This document shows, piece by piece, positions 13,856-16,600 of a stretch of 16,600 nucleotides of DNA. A model generated the notes under the pieces. It was given only the letters and a program-made list of their open reading frames with translations, did not search any database and was not told the origin of the DNA. Source of the stretch: Deltaproteobacteria bacterium. Lineage in GTDB: Bacteria > Myxococcota > Kuafuiibacteriia > Kuafuiibacteriales > Kuafuiibacteriaceae. Every line of letters starts with the position of its first letter. Within the stretch, counting starts at the first letter, position 1. Where the stretch lies: contig JACKEN010000044.1 of the NCBI GenBank assembly GCA_020632995.1, forward strand, positions 1-16,600, given 5' to 3'. The translations under genes and the position numbers were made by a program.

Positions 13856-14815
13856 TCAAGCCACCGACATACGTACCGAGCGCGGCTCGAAGCGCCCCAC
13901 GATCGGGACGTGGTCGGATAGGCCGTGCCAGCGGCTCTCCACCCCGAAGGGGTGGGTGTCCTCGAAGTCCAGCCACCTGAGGCCCGGCCCGGCGAAGATG
14001 TGATCGAGGCGCATGCGGAAGCGCATGAAGCCGGCGGTGGGCCATCGGGTCCGCAGATCGAAGACCGAGGCGCCGACGAGGTCGGGGAAGGGATCGTGCA
14101 CGTCCAGCACGTCGCAGATGAGGTCGTAGGCCGGCGACCCGGGCAACGAGTTGAAGTCCCCCATCACCAGGTACTGATCGCCTGTCTTGTTCTCGCTGAT
14201 GAAGTTGGCGAGCGTGCGGATCTCGAGGGCCTGGTTGCGCCCGTAGCCCATGCGCTCAGGGGTCCGATAGAACTGCGGCGTGATCAGGTTCGGGAGCGAG
14301 AGGTGGGTGTTGAAGATGTCCACCACGTCGCCCTCGGGGCAGCGCACCGTGACGTGCGCGCAGATGCGCGACTGCTTCAACAGGCGGCCCACCCGGTTGG
14401 TGGGGCGATGGGTGATGTCGTGCGGGTCCGGGCTGTGCCGCTTCACCCGCACGTCGTTGCGCACCAGCACCGCGAGGCCGGTGGTGTAGAGCCGCGCGCG
14501 CCCCACCCCGTAGGTGTGAGCGGGGAAGTAGTGGGCGCGGAAGCGGTGGGTGCGCCCCGCCGACTCCATCGCCGCGTCGAGGGCCCGCATGAAGGACTGG
14601 ATCTGGTTCTCGTTCGGGGTGTCGGGGTTGTGCGACAGCGAGGAGCGCAGGGACCGCGTCTCGACCTCCTGCAGGCAGATCACGTGGGGCAGCTGCGCCA
14701 TGTTCGCCACCGCCCGGCTGATCTCCCGCAGCCCCCGGCGGGTCGAGGCCGCGCCCTTCACCGGCGCCATGTTGGCGAAGTACCGGACGTTATAGGTCAT
14801 CACCCGTAGAGACAT
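13856..14815 (-). CDS. Endonuclease/exonuclease/phosphatase (EEP) family hydrolase
   Basis: A 319-residue protein with the full EEP motif set: MTYNVRYF (6-13, Asn9), QEVE (49-52, metal ligand Glu50), FNTHLS (168-173), GDFNS (219-223, catalytic Asp220/Asn222), RLDHIF (269-274) and LSDHVPI (299-305, catalytic His302). Family members hydrolyse phosphodiesters, such as nucleic acids, inositol phosphates or sphingomyelin, with Mg2+. The substrate cannot be told from sequence alone. No signal peptide is present. The ATG at 14813-14815 is the first usable start, though the ATG at 14798-14800 would begin exactly at MTYNV. Neither has a strong ribosome site. It is the first gene of a minus-strand pair with the selenoprotein (24 bases from stop to the next start) and is divergent from the phosphohexomutase gene. 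Confidence 0.9.
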   Translation of the reverse strand: MSLRVMTYNVRYFANMAPVKGAASTRRGLREISRAVANMAQLPHVICLQEVETRSLRSSLSHNPDTPNENQIQSFMRALDAAMESAGRTHRFRAHYFPAHTYGVGRARLYTTGLAVLVRNDVRVKRHSPDPHDITHRPTNRVGRLLKQSRICAHVTVRCPEGDVVDIFNTHLSLPNLITPQFYRTPERMGYGRNQALEIRTLANFISENKTGDQYLVMGDFNSLPGSPAYDLICDVLDVHDPFPDLVGASVFDLRTRWPTAGFMRFRMRLDHIFAGPGLRWLDFEDTHPFGVESRWHGLSDHVPIVGRFEPRSVRMSVA

Positions 14816-14906
14816 GACCGCAACGGGAGCTTACGGCGCTCCGGGGCGAGACTGAAGGGCTTCCGGCCTTGACCTTGCGCTCGGGGGTACGGACCCTGCC
14901 TCCCCC

Positions 14907-14923
14907 GGGCCGGCGCCCGGCCC
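14907..14923. repeat. GC hairpin just upstream of the phosphohexomutase start
   Basis: GGGCCGG (14907-14913) and CCGGCCC (14917-14923) pair perfectly around CGC. The hairpin ends 11 bases before the ATG at 14935, where a ribosome site would normally lie, and no good Shine-Dalgarno is visible. It may affect translation, or may simply reflect base composition. Confidence 0.35.
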
Positions 14924-14934
14924 CTCGTCCCATC

Positions 14935-16600
14935 ATGAGCCAACCCACCCCCCATCGCCCCTCGTTCCTCCTCGCGGATCCCGTGGAGCTGCGCTTCGGC
15001 ACCAGCGGCCTCCGCGGCCTGGTCCGCGACATGACCGACCTCGAGGTCTACATCAACGTGCGCGGCTTCCTCGCCACCCTGAGCCCCGCGCCCGGCGCGC
15101 GCGAGGTGGCGGTGGCGCGCGACCTCCGCGATCGCTGCCCCGACTCGGGCATCGAGAGCAGCCCGCGCATCGCCCGGGCGGTGATGAAGGCGGCGGCCGA
15201 CGCCGGCTACGCGGTGGTGAACCTCGGCACCGTACCCACCCCGGCGCTGGCCGCGTACGCCATGTCGCGCAAGCTACCTGGCATCATGGTCACCGGGAGC
15301 CACATCCCCGCCGATCGCAACGGCGTCAAGTTCTACAAGGCTACCGGCGAGGTGTTGAAGTCGGACGAGGCGAGCATCCTCGCCTCGGTGCGGGCGACGC
15401 GGGCCGAGGTCTACTGCCTGGACGCCGAGGCCAGCCCCTTCGGGCCCGACGGGCAGCTGAAGGCCGAGCCCGCGGTGCCCGCGGTGGACGAGACCGGCGC
15501 GCGCGAGTACGTGGCCCGCTTCGTCTCACCGTTCAAGGGTGCAGCTCCGCTTGCCGGACTCGAGGTGGTCCTCTACCAGCACTCCTCGGTGGCCCGAGAC
15601 CTCTTGCAGGAGATCCTGCAGGGCCTTGGGGCCGAGGTCATCCCCGAGGGCCGGGTCGAGACGTTCGTCCCGGTGGACACCGAGGACGTGATGCCCGAGG
15701 ACGAGGCGCGCTACCTCGACATGGTGACGCGCCACGGCGGCTACGCCCTGGTCTCGACCGACGGCGACGGCGACCGGCCCCTCATCGTGGACGAGGCAGG
15801 GCACTTCCACCGGGGCGACGCGGTCGGCATCGTCACCGCCCGCTTCCTCGGCGCCCGCTTCGCCGCCATCCCGGTGAGCGCCTACGACGCGATCGACCTC
15901 GCCTTCGAGGGCAAGGGCGTGACCCTGGAGCGCACCCGCATCGGCTCCCCGTGGGTCATCGACGCCATGACCGCCGCGGTGGCGGCGGGGCACGCCCCGG
16001 TGGTGGGCTGGGAGGCCAACGGCGGCTTCCTCACCGGCACCGAGGTCACCTTGAACGGCGCGCCGCTGTCGCCCCTCCCCACCCGCGACGCCGCCCTGCC
16101 CATCGTCTCGGTGCTCCTCGCAGGGGCCAAGGCCAGGCAGCGCCTCTCGGACCTCTTCGGGCACCTCCCCGCTCGCGCCACCCGCGCGGGCCTGTTGGAT
16201 CACTTCGCCCCCGAGCGCAGCCAGGCCTTGTTGGCCCACGTCAAGCCGAAGGACGCCACGGTGGCGGAGGCGGACCTCGAGGGTTCGCAAGTCATCCTGC
16301 GCTACAACGACGGCCGCACCGAGCCGGCGGCCGACGAGGCGCCCTACCGCGCGATCGCCGGGGTCTTCGAGCGCTTCTTCGGTCCCGAGCACGGCTTCGG
16401 TCGGGTGCTGCGCGTCAACTTCGTGGACGGCGTGCGGGCGTGGTTCGAGAGCCGTGACATCGTGCACCTGCGCCCATCGGGCAACGCGCCCCAGTTCCGC
16501 ATCTACACCGTGGCGGACTCGCAGTCCCGGGCCGACGAGGTGGTGGAGGACGCGATCCGCGAGCCCGACGGCACCCTGCGGCGGATGGAGCGCGAGCTCG
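14935..16600 (+). CDS. ManB-type phosphomannomutase/phosphoglucomutase (3'-truncated by the window)
   Basis: The gene reads open from the ATG at 14935 to the window end (555 codons, no stop). It is an alpha-D-phosphohexomutase, interconverting sugar 1- and 6-phosphates for sugar-nucleotide synthesis (GDP-mannose, exopolysaccharide or LPS). Four family loops are clear: FGTSGLRG (21-28), the phosphoserine loop VTGSHIPADRNG (119-130, Ser122), the Mg2+ loop DGDGDR (276-281) and the sugar-binding loop GWEANGGF (358-365). The phosphate-binding loop RPSGNAPQ (513-520) is near the end, so the protein must finish shortly after the window. The SHIP form of the serine loop, in place of SHNP, is known from ManB-like members. 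Its product specificity (mannose or glucose) cannot be decided here. The gene is divergent from the EEP hydrolase gene across 119 bases. Confidence 0.93.
   Translation, partial: MSQPTPHRPSFLLADPVELRFGTSGLRGLVRDMTDLEVYINVRGFLATLSPAPGAREVAVARDLRDRCPDSGIESSPRIARAVMKAAADAGYAVVNLGTVPTPALAAYAMSRKLPGIMVTGSHIPADRNGVKFYKATGEVLKSDEASILASVRATRAEVYCLDAEASPFGPDGQLKAEPAVPAVDETGAREYVARFVSPFKGAAPLAGLEVVLYQHSSVARDLLQEILQGLGAEVIPEGRVETFVPVDTEDVMPEDEARYLDMVTRHGGYALVSTDGDGDRPLIVDEAGHFHRGDAVGIVTARFLGARFAAIPVSAYDAIDLAFEGKGVTLERTRIGSPWVIDAMTAAVAAGHAPVVGWEANGGFLTGTEVTLNGAPLSPLPTRDAALPIVSVLLAGAKARQRLSDLFGHLPARATRAGLLDHFAPERSQALLAHVKPKDATVAEADLEGSQVILRYNDGRTEPAADEAPYRAIAGVFERFFGPEHGFGRVLRVNFVDGVRAWFESRDIVHLRPSGNAPQFRIYTVADSQSRADEVVEDAIREPDGTLRRMEREL

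Noticed and set aside
13856..13858. The TGA between the EEP hydrolase and the selenoprotein, which are in the same frame, as a read-through codon.
   Set aside because: The hydrolase is complete after its SDH motif, and the next gene starts with its own signal peptide. There is no redox motif at the codon.
1..16600. CRISPR arrays, tRNA or rRNA genes, insertion sequences, prophage or integron features.
   Set aside because: No regularly spaced repeats, transposase or integrase-like proteins or recognisable RNA genes were seen on reading both strands.

Overview
The window is very GC-rich, with strong G/C bias at third codon positions. It is dense in lipoproteins carrying Asp-Ala-Gly/Pro linkers and Cys-rich repeats, and it has a DUF4388-type protein and an HXXEE-type membrane protein. 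Together these suggest a member of the Myxococcota (deltaproteobacteria in the older sense). No 16S rRNA or other marker gene is present, so this assignment is inference. I saw no tRNA, rRNA, insertion sequence, phage gene or CRISPR array.

Layout. At 1-789 (+) lies the end of a DUF4388-like protein that probably begins outside the window. It converges on a small lipoprotein (795-1451, -), which lies downstream of the bifunctional NAD(P)HX repair enzyme nnr (1575-3104, -). Divergent from nnr is a Ca2+/cation antiporter (3189-4271, +), followed by a 904-residue Cys-rich lipoprotein with PPC-like beta domains (4321-7035, +). A 397-base intergenic stretch with a candidate promoter leads into a lipid-anchored SBP56/methanethiol-oxidase homologue (7433-9250, +). 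After a very strong hairpin come an SH3-like/FG-GAP-like secreted protein (9299-10366, +) and an HXXEE membrane protein (10370-10855, +). Next are a protein with cholera-toxin-like ADP-ribosyltransferase motifs (10943-12142, +) and a DUF1554-like lipoprotein (12262-12900, +). On the minus strand an operon runs from an endonuclease/exonuclease/phosphatase-family enzyme (14815 to 13856) into a thioredoxin-fold lipoprotein (13831 to 12992). A ManB-type phosphohexomutase (14935 to beyond 16600, +) is divergent from that operon and runs off the window.

Main discovery. The thioredoxin-like lipoprotein is split by an in-frame TGA at 13358-13360. The TGA sits where the first Cys of a thioredoxin CxxC would be, giving Sec-Pro-Ala-Cys. 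Reading continues in the same frame for 121 more residues of thioredoxin-like sequence. A hairpin with its apical loop 22-26 nt after the UGA matches the bacterial SECIS layout. I interpret it as a selenoprotein, which a conventional annotation would split into two genes or call a pseudogene.

Second points of interest are the possible ADP-ribosyltransferase, a lipoprotein version of SBP56 without the usual CSSC element, and a 14-bp hairpin that covers both the Shine-Dalgarno sequence and the first base of the start codon of the gene at 9299. Much of the region encodes envelope or exported proteins, and apart from the two short operons the genes do not form one obvious pathway.
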